Source of the DNA: Chrysemys picta bellii
Taxonomy: Eukaryota > Chordata > Testudines > Emydidae
Assembly (NCBI RefSeq): GCF_011386835.1
Contig: NC_088791.1
Coordinates: 11,408,998 to 11,472,997 of the forward strand
Direction: 5' to 3'
DNA: 64,000 nucleotides
Shown here: positions 44,361-56,499 of the stretch, piece by piece
Position numbering within the stretch: position 1 is the first letter of the stretch
Layout of the letters: each line of letters starts with the position of its first letter
Program-made: the position numbers and the translations under genes
Notes under the pieces: model-generated
Told to the model about the DNA's origin: nothing
The model's database searches: none
What the model saw: only the letters and a program-made list of their open reading frames with translations

Positions 44361-44559
44361 TAGTACTAGACAGTCTAGACAAGCAAGGCTATTGATATTG
44401 TTTGCTGAGAATCTTGCATGACATCATGTGTCATGATCCTGATTCAGGGCTCAATCCAGCTCAGCTTTAGTGGGAATACTCATGTAATGAAAGGTAAGCA
44501 TGTGCTTAAGTGCTTAGTTGGATCAGGAGGCTAGAGTGCTCACCATCTTGATGATCAAG

Positions 44560-45546
44560 CCCTTAAGTTGTCATGGGATAAGGGGGAAGATCCTTTCATG
44601 GATTGAGAACTGGCTAAAAGACAGGGAGCAAAGGGTAGGAATAAATGGTAAATTTTCAGAATGGAGAGGGGTGACTAGCGGTGTTCCCCAAGGGTCAGCC
44701 CTAGGTCCAATCCTATTCAACTTACTCATAAATGATCTGGAGAAAGAGGTAAACAGTGAGGTGGCAAACTTTGCAGATGACACTAAACTGCCCAAGATAG
44801 TTAAGACCAAAGCAGACTGTGAAGAACTTCAAAAAGATCTCACAAAACTAAGTGATTGGGCAACAGAATGGCAAATGAAATTTAATGTGGATAAATGTAA
44901 AGTAATGCACATTGGAAAAAATAACCCCAACTATACATACCGTATGAATGGGGCTAATTTAGCTACAGCCAATCAGGAAAGAGATCTTGGAGTCATTGTA
45001 GATAGTTCTCTGAAGACATCCATGCAGTGTGTAGCAGCAGTCAAAAAAGCAAACGGGATGTTAGGAATCATTAAAAAGGGGATAGAGAATAAGACGGAGA
45101 ATATCTTATTCCCCTTATATAAATTGATGGTACGCCCACATCTTGAATACTGCGTACAGATGTGGTCTCCTCATCTCAAAAAAGATATACTGGCATTAGA
45201 AAAGGTTCAGAGAAGGGAAACTAAAATGATTAAGAGTTTGGAACGGGTCCCATATGAGGAGAGATTAAAGAGGCTAGGACTTTTCAGCTTGGAAAAGAGT
45301 AGACTAAGAGGGAATATGATAGAGGTATATAAAATCATGAGTGGTGTGGAGAAAGTGACTAAGGAAAAATTATTTACTTGTTCCCATAATATAAGAACTA
45401 GGGGCCACCAAATGAAACTAATGGGCAGCAGGTTTAAAATGAATAAAAGGAAGTTCTTCTTCACACAGAGCACAGTCAACCTGTGGAACTCCTTGCCTGA
45501 GGAGGTTGTGAAGGCTAGGACTATAACAGGGTTTAAAACCCTCTGA
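44560..45546 (+). pseudogene. LINE reverse transcriptase, open from mid-RT to near the C-terminus
   Basis: An uninterrupted frame of about 329 residues reads ILSWIENWLKDREQRV, GVPQGSALGPILFNLLINDL, then EVANFADDTKLP with the catalytic FADD box intact, KCKVMHIGKNNP, RPHLEYCVQMWSPH, ERVPYEERLKRLGLFSLE and NLWNSLPEEVV. It lacks the N-terminal endonuclease and first RT motifs, so it is not functional. The absence of stops makes it among the younger insertions in the window. A frameshift at about 45540 (a duplicated ccctctgaaaccagggttta-type stretch) ends the frame early. Confidence 0.88.
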
Positions 45547-45785
45547 AACCAGGGTTTAAAAGAGAACTAGATAAATTCATGGAGGTTAAGTCCATTAGTG
45601 GCTATTAGCCAGGATGGGTAAGGAATGGTTTCCCTAGCCTCTGTTTGTCAGAGGGTGGAGATGGATGGCAGGACAGAGATCACTTGATCATTACCTGTTA
45701 GGTTCACTCCCTCTGGGGCACCTGGCATTGGTCACGGTCAGTAGACAGGATACTGGGCTGGATGGACCTTTGGTCTGACCCAGGC
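44560..45785 (+). mobile_element. L2/CR1-clade LINE, 5'-truncated
   Basis: Begins abruptly within the RT domain and runs through the C-terminal region and a 3' untranslated part that ends ggacctttggtctgaccc, the L2-type 3' end. No second reverse transcriptase domain or endonuclease remains. Confidence 0.88.
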
Positions 45786-45843
45786 GCCAACCCAAGCCTG
45801 GACTTCTACACTGCCGTTTGTAGCCTTGCAGTATGAGCCCCGT

Positions 45844-45965
45844 ATCGGGGGTAGCCGTGTTAGTCTGTATCTACAAAAACAACAAGGAGTCTGGTGGCAC
45901 CTTAAAGACTAACAGATTTATTTGGGCATAAGCTTTCGTGAGTTAAAACCTCACTTCTTCGGATG
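45844..45965 (-). mobile_element. Penelope tail, single arm with 14-bp duplication
   Basis: A minus-orientation tail is flanked by identical agtatgagccccgt at 45830-45843 and 45966-45979. It ends at the conserved tcttcgga point where many tails in this family stop. Confidence 0.88.
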
Positions 45966-45979
45966 AGTATGAGCCCCGT

Positions 45980-46685
45980 GAGCCTGTGTCAGTTGATCTG
46001 GGCTCCGAGACTCTCACTTCTGCAGGTCTTGTTTTGTTTTGTTTTCCCACTGTGTAGACATACCCTAAGTGTTTCATGAGCCTAAGTTATTTTTGAAAAT
46101 AGAATTTAAACTGCTTAGGCACATCTGAGAATTTTACTTGTGGTTTATGAATTTTAAATGTAGAGTAGAATAACTGCTAACCTTGGGTCCAATTCTGTAC
46201 ACCTTTACAAAAATGGCTAGGGGGTGTGTGTGTGTTGTGTAGGGGGTTGAGGAGGGAATTTTACTCCATGGGGCAAAAGTCTGCAGGAATGGACCCTGTA
46301 GCTGTAATTTCTCTAAACACCATGAGATCAAATTCTTATTATTTAGTATTTAAACTGAAGTGACTAAAAGCATGAACGCTGCAGTTTCAGACAGTTGTCA
46401 CTAGGAGGACACACAGACCACAATATTATGCAACCAATTGTTTACGGTTTTATATTCCTCATTTTTGTTACTTCTTTAATAAAAAGGCAGAAATTTGAAG
46501 CATTGTAAGAATGATGCGTAATGAAGTTCATGTGCTAGTTCAGATATTTTTAAATGCTTCAAATTTTCAAAAATGCAGAATAGAAGAATAGAATAAAAAG
46601 AATGACATATTGAGAATCTGTTTGTGATTACTTCAAACCATCTGTGAGTGAACTAAAAGAACCCTTGTGGATCAGGGCAACCAGC
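45980..46685. other. Unassigned sequence
   Basis: No gene recognised. 46040-46080 carries a Harbinger-like ctgtgtagacatacccta end. Confidence 0.35.
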
Positions 46686-46689
46686 AACT

Positions 46690-46855
46690 GACAGCAGTTA
46701 AGAAGAAAAACTATCCTTTAAGGGTGGGTTATTCCTCATTACAGGTTTCTTGTACCTACCTCTGAAGCACCTGATACTGGCCACTGACAGGATACTAGAC
46801 CAGCTAGACAACTGGTCTGATCTGGCACTGCAGTTCCTATTATCTGGACTCATGT
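46690..46855 (+). repeat. Old L2 3' end
   Basis: The order cctacctctgaagcacctg, ggccactgacaggatacta, ctggtctgatctggc matches the 3' end of the LINE at 45.7 kb at lower identity. Confidence 0.65.
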
Positions 46856-47043
46856 TACGGTCTAATATGTATGCACTCCTTTGACTAGGCATGCAAATAG
46901 TTCATGTTTTAATTACCTATATTTATATACTTAGCCTTATTTGAATAGTATCAGAATCTATCTTATTAGGCAAGTAGTCTCACTGACTTACATAGACATT
47001 AACTACCCTTACTACAGGAGTAAGTTGCTATTCAACATGAAAG

Positions 47044-47238
47044 TGGGAGGGATAGCTCAGTGGTTTGAGCATTGGCCTGCTAAACCCAGGGTTGTGAGTT
47101 CAATCCTTGAGGGGGCCGCTTAGGGATCTGGGGCAAAATTGGTACTTGGTCTTGCTAGTGAAGGCAGGGGGCTGGACTCGATGACCTTTCAAGGTCCCTT
47201 CCAGTTCTAGGAGATAGGATATCTCTATTAAAAAAAAA
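47044..47238 (+). mobile_element. tRNA-derived SINE with poly(A)
   Basis: A box tagctcagtgg near 47054-47064 and B box gagttcaatcc near 47096-47106 are well preserved. The tail (gactcgatgacctttcaagg, agataggatatctctatt) ends in A14. It differs from the 40.57-kb SINE in the tail, so it is another subfamily. Confidence 0.9.
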
Positions 47239-47239
47239 A

Positions 47240-47980
47240 AAAAAGTGGCAGAATCTGGCCCTTATTATATAGCATCATTAATGTACGTAGCACTTACAGA
47301 CACATAAGACAAGCGTTTCCATGCCCTAAGGGGAGTGTGCACTTTAAAATCAGATGAGAAAAATGATTACAAATCATGGGGTTTGTGAGAGATGCAGGGA
47401 GTCAGCACAAGACGGGGAAAGGGAAGCTACTTGGCTGAGCATCATTTTTCAAGACTTGGATCAGTGATTATTACATTGCAGTTTCATATTTTCTTTGTTT
47501 TGGGGAGGTTTTTTATATTCTAGTCCGGTGAGAGATGGCATAGTTAATACAAGAGCTGAGCTTCAGAACTGAAGAAAGCTGAAGGAAGTGAATTTTGAGG
47601 AGGTATTTAACACATGAAAATGTTGTGCAGGAAAAGACAGATTATTCCAGGCCTAGGAGTCAACATCAAAAAGGCAATATAAGAAATAATAATCAACAGA
47701 ACAAAAAACAAAACAAAAACCCCTTTGCTTTATCAATTCTCTGTATTGAAGGTGACCTGCAAGAATTTGTTAAAAACGTGGTTTTGTGCCCATTTTTGTG
47801 GTTTAAGATTTCTGTCTCTCCCTCTTATTTTTCTTTTCACATTAGAAATTTCAGGCATGTCAACTTTGGCCTTCCCATACAGCTGAAGGACTTACTGGAT
47901 GTCTTAAAGGAGGTATATTTTTAGATTTCACATTTTAATTACCTTAATCAAAGGGGTGGGCTGTGAATTTTTAACAAAGA
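47240..47980. other. Unassigned sequence
   Basis: No gene or repeat recognised. Confidence 0.35.
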
Positions 47981-47984
47981 TGTC

Positions 47985-48452
47985 CTTTTCTCCAAAATGT
48001 TTATTGGTGGTTTAATAAGCAAGAGTTGGGGTCAGAGTCAGGCCAGAATCAGAGATCGAAGGTCAGAGGTAGGAGCAGGCTGGAAACCGGAGGCAGGAAT
48101 CGCAGTCAGAGTCAGGCTGGAGTTCAGAGATCGTACCAGGCCGGAGTCAGGAGGCAAGAGTCAGGGTCAGAGGCAGGCTGCGGTTGGAGACCAGGACACA
48201 AGCAACGTCTGGGTCACAGCAGGCCAAAGTCTGTGTGGCTGCCCGGACAACTAACCTGGGGTAAACGGGGCACTTGGCCAATCAGAGGGCTGCAGGATAC
48301 TGTCACTCTGGCTCCCTTAGTGATACTTCCTGTGGCACATACGCTCTACAGTGCTCCCTGGCTGGGGCTCTGCGTGGCTTCCTAGTGGCACTGTGGGAAC
48401 GTCAGCTGTTCAAGGGTCTGTAGACCGAGGTTCTAGTCCCCAGACCCTTACA
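47985..48452 (-). mobile_element. LTR-like block, minus orientation
   Basis: Contains internal repeats of gtcagagtcaggc and ends cagacccttaca (sense-strand start TGTAAGGGTCTG). The complement of gtttattgg near 47999 gives a minus-strand AATAAA. No target duplication could be found, so boundaries are uncertain. Confidence 0.4.
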
Positions 48453-48616
48453 GAAACCTGTTTCACCTCCAGCTTCAGTAGCATGAGAGATGGATTTGCA
48501 TATCAGATCTGTGTCAGTGTCAGATCTGATATTTATGAATCTTCAGTTCCTCTGTTGGTTCTGGACGCATCCTTGATTCCAGAAAGCTCTGTCAACACGA
48601 CAGCTCAAGTTAATCT

Positions 48617-50690
48617 GTGTCAGATCTGAGCTTGAAACCCAAGGGTTGGAAGACTAAACATATTTCCCCAGTTCCAAGGTCTTCTTCCTCATCTACTGTT
48701 GAGAAGAAGAGGCCAGAAGGTGTTGACCTTTCCCCGAAACACCCTATTCTTCCTCCTGTGAGGACCCCAGTGTCTCCACAAAGAGTTGGATCCCCATATC
48801 TCTCTCAAGATCTGTTATTATCCTCAATCCACTCTATCTTGGATCCAGACACAGATCCTTACCTAGAGGAAGAATGCAGAAACATGTGGCTTGCTTTGCA
48901 CCACCCTTTGGTCCACATCCGGTAGGCATGTTTCTGAACTCTAGTTGCTGGGAAGACTTGCCGTGCTGGGGCCCATGATCTTATTGTGGGAAACCTCAGG
49001 ACTTTTTTTCAGTTATTACTTCTCCATCCACAAAAAGAATGTTTCATCTACAAAGGATCCAGCAGTCCAGAGATCCTCAGATCTGACTTTTCCAGATCTG
49101 TCAGTGCTACAGACAGCGATGCCTGAAATACTGTCAGAGGAAGAAGACAAACAGGTCACTCCCCTCTTTGAGCAGGAGCCTTTGGAAACAGACTATGAAC
49201 TGGATTTATCACTGGATGAACATGTGAGGGTGACTTAGAGTCATAGAATATCAGGGTTGGAAGGGACCTCAGGAGGTCATCTAGTCCAACCCCCTGCTCG
49301 AAGCAGGACCAACACCAACTAAATCATCCCAGCCAGGGCTTTGTCAAGCCTGACCTTAAAAACTCCTAAGGAAGGAGATTCCACCACCTCCCTAGGTAAC
49401 CCATTCCAGTGTTCCACCACCCTCCTAGTGAAAAAGTTTTTCCTAATATCCAACCTAAACCTGCCCCATTGCAATTTGAGACCATTGCTCCTTGTTCTGT
49501 CATCTGGTACCGCTGAGAACAGTCTAGATCCATCCTCTTTGGAACCCCCTTTCAGGTAGTTGAAAGCAGCTATCAAATCCCCCCTCATTCTTCTCTTCTG
49601 CAGACTAAACAATCCCAGTTCCCTCAGCCTCTCCTCATAAGTCATGTGCTCCAGCCCCCTAATCATTTTTGTTGCCCTCCTCTGGACTCTTTCCAATTTT
49701 TCCACATCCTTCCTGTAGTGTGGGGCCCAAAACTGGACACAGTACTCCAGATGAGCTCTCACCAATGTCAAATAGAGGGGAATGATCACGTCCCTCGTTC
49801 TGCTGGCAGTGCCCCTACTTATACAGCCCAAAATGTCATTAGCCTTCTTGGCAACAAGAATTAACCAGATTTCAGCCTCCTCGTCTTCCAAGGATGCTAT
49901 GCAATTTCATGATTTGGTGGGTTGCATGGTGTCCACTCTGAATCTGCCTGCAGTGCCTGTGGAAGAGACTTCACACTCAAAGTTTAATATTCTTGGTACT
50001 ACTTTTAGGATGATTTGCTACAGCTGGTTAAATCTGTCTGGTCTGCATCTGTTTTTTGTCATTCAGTCTCCAGGAAGTCTGACAAGTTGTATCAAATAAT
50101 CTGTAGGGGTTTTTCTACTTTCATACCCATCCTGTACCTAATTCACTGGTGGTGGCTGCTGCCAGTAACAAGGACTACCACACTCCACCCCAGCTATTAG
50201 TGAAGGGAAAAAGATTGATTTGTTGGGGAGAGATGTGGTCTCTTCTTCATCCCTCAGTATTTGGGTGGCAAACTATCAGATGGTCATGGTCCACTACCAA
50301 TTCCGTTTGTGGGAGGTGACTATTTTTTACAGGACTTACTTGACAACAGAAGAAGGTTGGCAAATACCATTTTAATGGAGGGCCAAATTGTAGCCAAGCA
50401 TTCCCTCCCATCCTCCTTTGAAGCTTTGTACTCTAGTGCCAGAGCATTGGCATCTGCTGTGACCATGAGGAGGCATGCTTGGCTTCATTCCTTCTTGCTA
50501 GCTCTAGACACTAGATTTAAGCTGGAGGATCTCCCCATTGAAGGGAAAGGTCTTGTCAGTGAAAAGACAGGCCAATTCCTGGAAAAACTAAAGGCCATGA
50601 GATCGATGGCTTGCTCTCTGGGTTTAATTTTCTCTGCTAAGAAGAGGCCTTCAGTTCTTTCTTCCAGGTACCAGATGCAGTCCTAACCCC
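48617..50690 (+). pseudogene. DIRS gag (LAP2-alpha-like), broken
   Basis: N-terminal pieces are proline/serine-rich (48617-48925) and acidic (SEEEDKQVTPLFEQEP, 49130-49180). After the CR1 insert the frame has [17 protein letters not shown] and, at 50261-50686, DNRRRLANTILMEGQIVAKH, ALASAVTMRRHAWLHS, LDTRFKLEDLPIEGKGL and VSEKTGQFLEKLKAMRSM. The last stretch aligns with gag of copy 2 (62.2-62.5 kb: NEGKAVARGIL, LPFERAGFFSE). Turtle copies of this gag are commonly annotated as LAP2-alpha-like because that host protein's C-terminal domain is related to DIRS gag. Confidence 0.75.
49232..49860 (-). mobile_element. CR1 LINE 3' end inserted in DIRS gag
   Basis: The minus strand carries a continuous C-terminal frame of about 180 residues ([50 protein letters not shown]-type end ALAGMI). 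It starts on the plus strand with gtcatagaatatcagggttg. It is close in sequence to the CR1 at 11.5 kb but undamaged in this part. No clear duplication at its ends. Confidence 0.93.
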
Positions 50691-50884
50691 AGTCTTCGTC
50701 ATTGTTGTAGTACTTTTTGTCAAGTCAAAGGCATCAACAATGCCAGCAGTCTGCAACCCAGATCCAGAATATCTTCCCTTGAGGGTGTGGGCGATTGTAC
50801 TTCAACTCTGTCTGTTCTTGAGCTGTCATGTCCTTTGTCCATACTAGTGATTCCCTGGTACCTGTTTTCATTCCTTGTGTTTTG

Positions 50885-51670
50885 GACTGAATGCACTTAA
50901 AAATCTCAGGGGTTATCTAATTAATTGTTCAAAGTTCATTTGGCAGCCATCTCCACCTGTCATACTTTAGTTGATGGTAGCTCACTGTTTGTTTATTGTT
51001 TGGTCAAAAGGTTTATGAAAAATTTATCAAATGTGTATCCTCCTGTTAGAGATCCTTTCCCTTCTGGGGATCTCAATTTGGCGTTGGTCATGGTGGTAAA
51101 ATGGACCTTTGAAGTCATGGCTGAGTGTTCTTTCTATGGTTTAGCCATCACGTCTTCCAGGAGTGAGTTGAATGCCTTTATGGCTGATCCACCATTCGCT
51201 TTTTTTATAAAGACAAGATAGTTCTTAGTCCTGATCCCAGATTCTTACCTAGGGGTGGTGTCTGATTTTTGTTTCAAGTGAGACTATTGATTTGCTTCTT
51301 TTCTCCCTCAGCCCCATTCTAATAAGGGGAAATCTGTCCTACATGCTTTGGATGCCGGAAGGACCTTCACTTATTATTTAGTTGGAAATTAAAAATTTTT
51401 GTAAATCGTAGATTGTGAATTATACTAAAAAACTGCATGAGTTGTAAGGTTTCTTCCCAGACTTGTCTCAAGATGGATTAAACCATAATGCTACATGCGA
51501 GCAAAAGTTCCTGTACTTGCCTCAATTCAACCACATTCTACTAGAGCTCTGGCTTCTTCCTTTGCTTGTCTTAGGTAGGTGCTAATTGCTGAAATTTACA
51601 GAGCTGTAATGTGGACTTTGGTGCACACTTTCATTAAGCATTGTGCTTTGGACTTGGCAGCTAGGGCAGA
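50885..51670 (+). pseudogene. DIRS tyrosine recombinase, broken
   Basis: Readable pieces are FKVHLAAISTCHTLVDGSSL and VYPPVRDPFPSGDLNLAL (50925-51090), ELNAFMADPPFAFF (51165-51210), QPHSTRALASSF near 51525 with the His-x-x-Arg of the catalytic site, and VHTFIKHCALDLAARADA near 51625-51675. The enzyme family integrates a circular DNA without a target duplication. Multiple stops. Confidence 0.8.
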
Positions 51671-52002
51671 TGCATGAGTACATCATTCTGTGTTCAATTA
51701 AGAATCTGCTCCCACCTCCAGGCCAGTTTTCATCATTGCTTATCAGTCTGCCTAATAAATGGGAATATGCAGAGCACTAGAAGAACTACTGAAGGTTACT
51801 TACTTCTCTTCAAGATGGCTCTACATATTCACACTTCCTACCTGCCTTCCTCTTTCTGTCAGAGTCCTTGTTTATTCTGTGTCTCTAGCTTTGTGGTGGA
51901 AGTTACTGAGGTAGTGAGGGCGTTTCCCCCCCCCCCCCCCATATAGCTTTGCCCTAGGAATATCAGCAATGGTGTGGCAGGGGGCAGGAGAGTGCTATAG
52001 TG

Positions 52003-52493
52003 CAGTGGTTCTCAACCTTTCCAGACTACTATACCCTTTTCACGAGTCTGATTTGTCTTGCATACCCCAACTTTCACCTCACTGAAAAACTGCTTGCTTA
52101 CAAAATCAGACATAAAAACGCAAAAGTGTCCCAGCATACTATTACTGAAAAATTGCTTATTTTCTCATTTTTTACTGTATAATTATAAAATAAATCGATT
52201 GGGATATATACATTTTAGTGTACCTGAAGCTTAAGCCCCTAAACCCGAGCCCGTCGCCTGGGGCTGAAGCATAGAACTTCGCTTTTACGGGGCCCCCTGT
52301 GGCGTGAGCCCCCGGGCAGTTGCCCTGCATGCCACCCTCGCACGCTGGCCCTGCACTTGTGACCCCTCCCCTCAAACCTGTTCTGCAATGGTTGAGAAAC
52401 ACTGAACTACACAAATATCTAGATGAGCTGATGTACTGCCTGGAAGACCTCTGTGTACCTTGGGGTACGCATACCCCTGGTTGAGAACCACTG
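52003..52493. mobile_element. hAT element, CAGTGGTTCTCAACC family
   Basis: Termini CAGTGGTTCTCAACC and GGTTGAGAACCACTG are perfect inverted repeats. Flanks ctatagtg (51995-52002) and ttctagtg (52494-52501) match at 6 of 8. Shared interior sequence with the 8.5-10.1-kb element (taattataaaataaatcgat) plus a GC-rich foreign segment at about 52225-52390 show it is composite. Confidence 0.88.
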
Positions 52494-52501
52494 TTCTAGT
52501 G

Positions 52502-55500
52502 GACACCATTAGAAGAGGGTTGTACTGCAAGGCACCACAAGGTGGTGCAGTATCCATAAATTATTTTTGTTAGACCCACAGGATTTTTGTGAATTGTAGA
52601 GTTATATTTTGGAAACATATTAAGGGTAGGAGGGAAAGATTAGATTTTTTTTTTTTTTTTTTTTTTTAGAGTTGATCCCACTGCCAGACCAAGGACTGTG
52701 CTACCGAATTGTGGCTGGGCAAAGAGTACAAGACCACACATTATTAATTATGGAAGGACCCAAGTAACATGAGCCAACATATTTTGCACTAAAACTTGGG
52801 TAAAAGGTGCTGTATACTGAAGAGTTTTGGTGGGTTGGGGGAAAATACTTACGAAATTTTCAATATGAATGATCTATGAGATGCAGTTCTTATAGATTCA
52901 AAAGAGTGACTTGTGATCAAAGTATTTAACCTGGGTGTGGACTATACCACCCCAGATTATTTGGAGAGTTCTCAAAATGCAATACTGTGTTGATAACATA
53001 GCAGGTTTTAGATAGATGTGGTTGCAGTTTGATTCAGAGACTTAAATATTAATAATTTATATCTTTTTAAAATGAGAAGGGAGATTGTTACCTAAGTTAC
53101 ACAGGTAAATGCATGGGATATTTTTGTTTTGCTTTTTAAGGTTCATAGTCTGTTTTTGTTATACAACATAGCACTGACTTTTAACCTTTGACTAAAGGGG
53201 AGTCCACTGGAACTAATTTAAAGCCTTGAATTAAGATAACCATTAAGCTTTTGAGATAGTTATCAAAACAGATTAATACTGTAGGTACCCGTTTTATTAG
53301 TAAAATCAACTGCAGTAAGGGCAGATTTTCAACATGTGAATTTCATGTTTGACACTGCATACAGTGTATAGTTTGGCAAAACATCCAGTCTGATTGAACC
53401 AGGCAGGATGATAAAGCCGTCTCCTGGGATGGCAAGGCAATGATTTTCAAATTAAGCGCTGCAAATCTAGGTGGCAGATGTTCCCTTTTTAAATAAGACG
53501 TTGTTTCTACTCTTCTCTGAATAGCAGTATTTCTAAAAGAAGGCACTATGACCACGCACCATTTTATTTTGCACTAGAGGTTTATCTAGTAGGCGGAGCC
53601 AAGCTTTTTGCAACATATAAACTCAGTTAAAAATAGGTTAGCTAGACAGTGTATACTTCGGCTTTTGCTTAAAACAGTCCTTTTCATGGCTGGAGGCCAA
53701 AACCAACATGCTTCTAGAACACAGCTGTAGGGGCTGTTCCAGAATACATCGTAGATAAAGTATTTCTAGATCTGTCTCTCGCTTTCCCTGGATTTACACT
53801 AGTACAACTTTTTTGATTGTGCTGGAATCACATTGGTGTAAATCTGGAGTATCTCAGTCAAGGTCAGTAGAGTTTTCAGGGTGCACACTGTAATATAGAG
53901 TGTAATCTGGCTATGGAATTTCAAACTAGCATAGCATCTGATTTATCCTCTGTCTCACTTCCAGTTTACACTTATTTAACTGACTTAAATGCCAGTATGA
54001 GGAATTGGGACCACAGAATTTTTTTCACTCTGATGTGCCTATGAGGTCATGACTTTTCAGACTGGTACTTGACTTTAAAGTCTTTAAAAAACAAATAAAC
54101 AAACAACTGATTTTCCATTGACAGACATTCCACTATACTTGTATAACTTGTATGTCAGAAGTGATGGTGGTGAGATGAGAAGGGATAGGTTTGGGAGCAA
54201 CTATGACATTTGCATCCAGTAGCTCTTTCAGTGTTAAAAAGTACCTTTTCTGTTTTCCTAACAAAGGTTTGTTATAACAGGAAAGCAATTTCAAGACCAA
54301 GTATTACCAATATTAGGATAGCCACATATCCAGAAGAATTACTCATGAGAGCAGTTCTTGTAGCATAAGACAGAACAGGAAACTGACTTGTTATTTTACC
54401 TAGACAGTCTGAGCCTGAGTCTCTTGTTTTGTTACCCGGACATAAAACCAGGGTAAAGGAGTTGAGTATCAGGCCTCTAGTTTGTAAAAGCACAATCTTA
54501 TAGTCTGAAAAAGTCTTATGGAAAGCGTAGCTGGCTTGTGAACCAAAGCAAAAATTGGTTGTATCACATAGGATTAGAGAGGGTTTTCCTATCCAAGCAG
54601 TCAAATGGCTCTGACGGCCTCAAATCAAGTGAAATTAGAAGAGTGCATGAATATATTGTGGTTTTCTGGGGTCATCTATAGAAGCAACTCCTTGGGCGTT
54701 GATCCATATCTGTTAATTGACATTTAGCTGGTCTCAGGTTCTGGAGTTTGGTGACCATGTTCTTGATACGCTGTTCAGTCCCAACTGAAATAAGGAGAAA
54801 AGATCAATGTCGTTTTGAGAAGGAAAGTTACATGTAGATATGAGTTAATGCATAATGAGCTACAATGATGGGTAGTACACAGAATGTGGAGTAGGGGGTA
54901 CATTGAAGGCTTTTGGTTTTAGTCTGGTTAATTTATACAGAGGTTGGTTGAGTACCTATTATCCCAACAAAAACTGTGCAAGTTAGTGTGGAAAGAAGTC
55001 TTGAAAACGCATGCCTAATCAGGAAAGTATCTTCAGAATAGTCTGCCACTTAGCAGAAAGACTGTCTTACAACATATTTCAGTAGCAATCATACGGAATC
55101 TCATAATCTCATACATACTAATGATGCACATAGTTTGACAAAACCATGGGTTTCAGCAGATCATGACCTTTCATATGATATCTTACATGGTATGCTTGTA
55201 TGAAATATATCATAATTCTATGACTGGGTGAGCATGGGGGTTCCAGGGTGCTGTTTTGAGGTACAGAGTGCCACAGCAGGCAAGCCTGCTGGCATTCAGG
55301 AACCAAAGCCAGTGCTGGAAGGCTGACAAGAGATGAGTTTTAGGAAGCCAGTGGAGGGGGTATCTAGCTGACCTTCCTGAGACAGAAAACCATGGTCCGA
55401 GAAGATGGGAGAGAGCTGAATGCTGAGAGTAGCAGAGGGAGATGCCTGTTGGCTCTCAGAGCTGGAGGACTGATGTTGGAGGGCCAGAGAAGCCTGAAGG

Positions 55501-56315
55501 CTAGACATGAGGTGTGTTGAGAGATGTTGGGGATGGCTGTTGATGGACTTCTGGGACTTGTTTTGTTATGGTTTAGGTGCCTGGGTCTCTTATAACAAAT
55601 GAACCCCACAAGGGCTGCATGTGTACTTGTAAAGAGGGTTTGGACTATTTCTCAAACTCTGGAAGGGAAATCTAAAGCAGGTGCACCTGTTGTTCCATGG
55701 CCTGCTGCAGGAGGGGGCTCCAGTTGGGGCCACCATTGACAAGGAGTTTTTAAAAAAATCTGTTCCAGTTATGGTGAGAGAGTGTTCTCAGGGAGGAAGG
55801 CCTTTAAGTGACCTAAAGGAGGTTAGATTTTGATTAGGCTACTCTTTTCTTGAGTATCATTCCATGTCTTCATAGCTGGACTCCCTAAATTGAGAATGCC
55901 TTATCTCTGGCTGTCTTTTTGTTTACCCCGTCAGAGCATAGTCCTGTAGGATGTCTTCCTACTGTTGGCACATGGGTTTGAAGTGAGTTTTGCACCATTT
56001 ACAGCCTATTCTCCTGCCTGTGGTGTACCATTTATCTGACAAAGTTCATTGGTGAATTAAGGTGACCCACACAGTTGTTGTGGATATGAGTAACATGAGG
56101 CCAAGGTATTGTATATTGTGGTTAACAGGTGATTATACTATTCCTCAGCATCTTGTCCTTGTATCTGAGGGTCTTGCCTGGTTAGGGCATGCTGGAAATG
56201 TAAAAGATTCAATGGTTTCTGGAGGGAGACCAGTTTGGTCGCTTCCATGTCCTGGTGGGATGGAGGGAATGTCATAATCCTTGCCTGAGTTAGGTTGTGG
56301 TCAGACTTGAAGAGC
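52502..56315. other. Long stretch without a recognised gene
   Basis: Holds a T22 run near 52647-52668. The old motif ggtgtaaatctggagt at 53830-53855 is the same ancient interspersed repeat as at 25.1 and 38.9 kb. Nothing else identified. Confidence 0.35.
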
Positions 56316-56327
56316 AGAATGTTTGTG

Positions 56328-56487
56328 TCAAGTATCAGAGGGGTAGCCGTGTTAGTCTGTATCCACAAAAACAACGTGGCGTCCGGTGGCACCTTAAAGA
56401 CAAACAGATTTATTTGGGCATAAGCTTAGATGCATATGAAGAAGTGGGTTTTTTACCCACAAAAGCTTATGCCCAAATAAATGTGTT
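56328..56487. mobile_element. Head-to-head Penelope-tail palindrome
   Basis: A minus-orientation arm (about 56328-56430) holds the whole tail end. The plus arm (about 56431-56487, from atgaagaagtgggt to aaataaatgtgtta) is shorter. The 12-mers agaatgtttgtg (56316-56327) and agaatatttgtg (56488-56499) match at 11 of 12. Confidence 0.88.
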
Positions 56488-56499
56488 AGAATATTTGTG

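Larger units (their letters stand above)
48460..51900 (+). mobile_element. DIRS retrotransposon remnant (copy 1), interrupted by CR1
   Basis: Gag remnants lie at 48617-49238 and 49870-50690, on either side of a CR1 insertion. A tyrosine recombinase remnant follows at about 50885-51670. Terminal-repeat-like sequence (ttacttacttctcttcaaga near 51800) matches the layout of the inverted repeat of DIRS copy 2. The reverse transcriptase/RNase H region is missing. Many stops and frameshifts. Confidence 0.8.

Noticed and set aside
40567..47110. tRNA genes at 40.57 and 47.04 kb
   Set aside because: The A and B boxes belong to SINE heads; the sequences do not fold to a full cloverleaf and continue into CR1-type tails.
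25070..53910. Motif with cttacac...gtgtaaatctggagt near 25.1, 38.9 and 53.8 kb as a regulatory element
   Set aside because: It looks like an ancient dispersed repeat at low identity; nothing supports a regulatory role.
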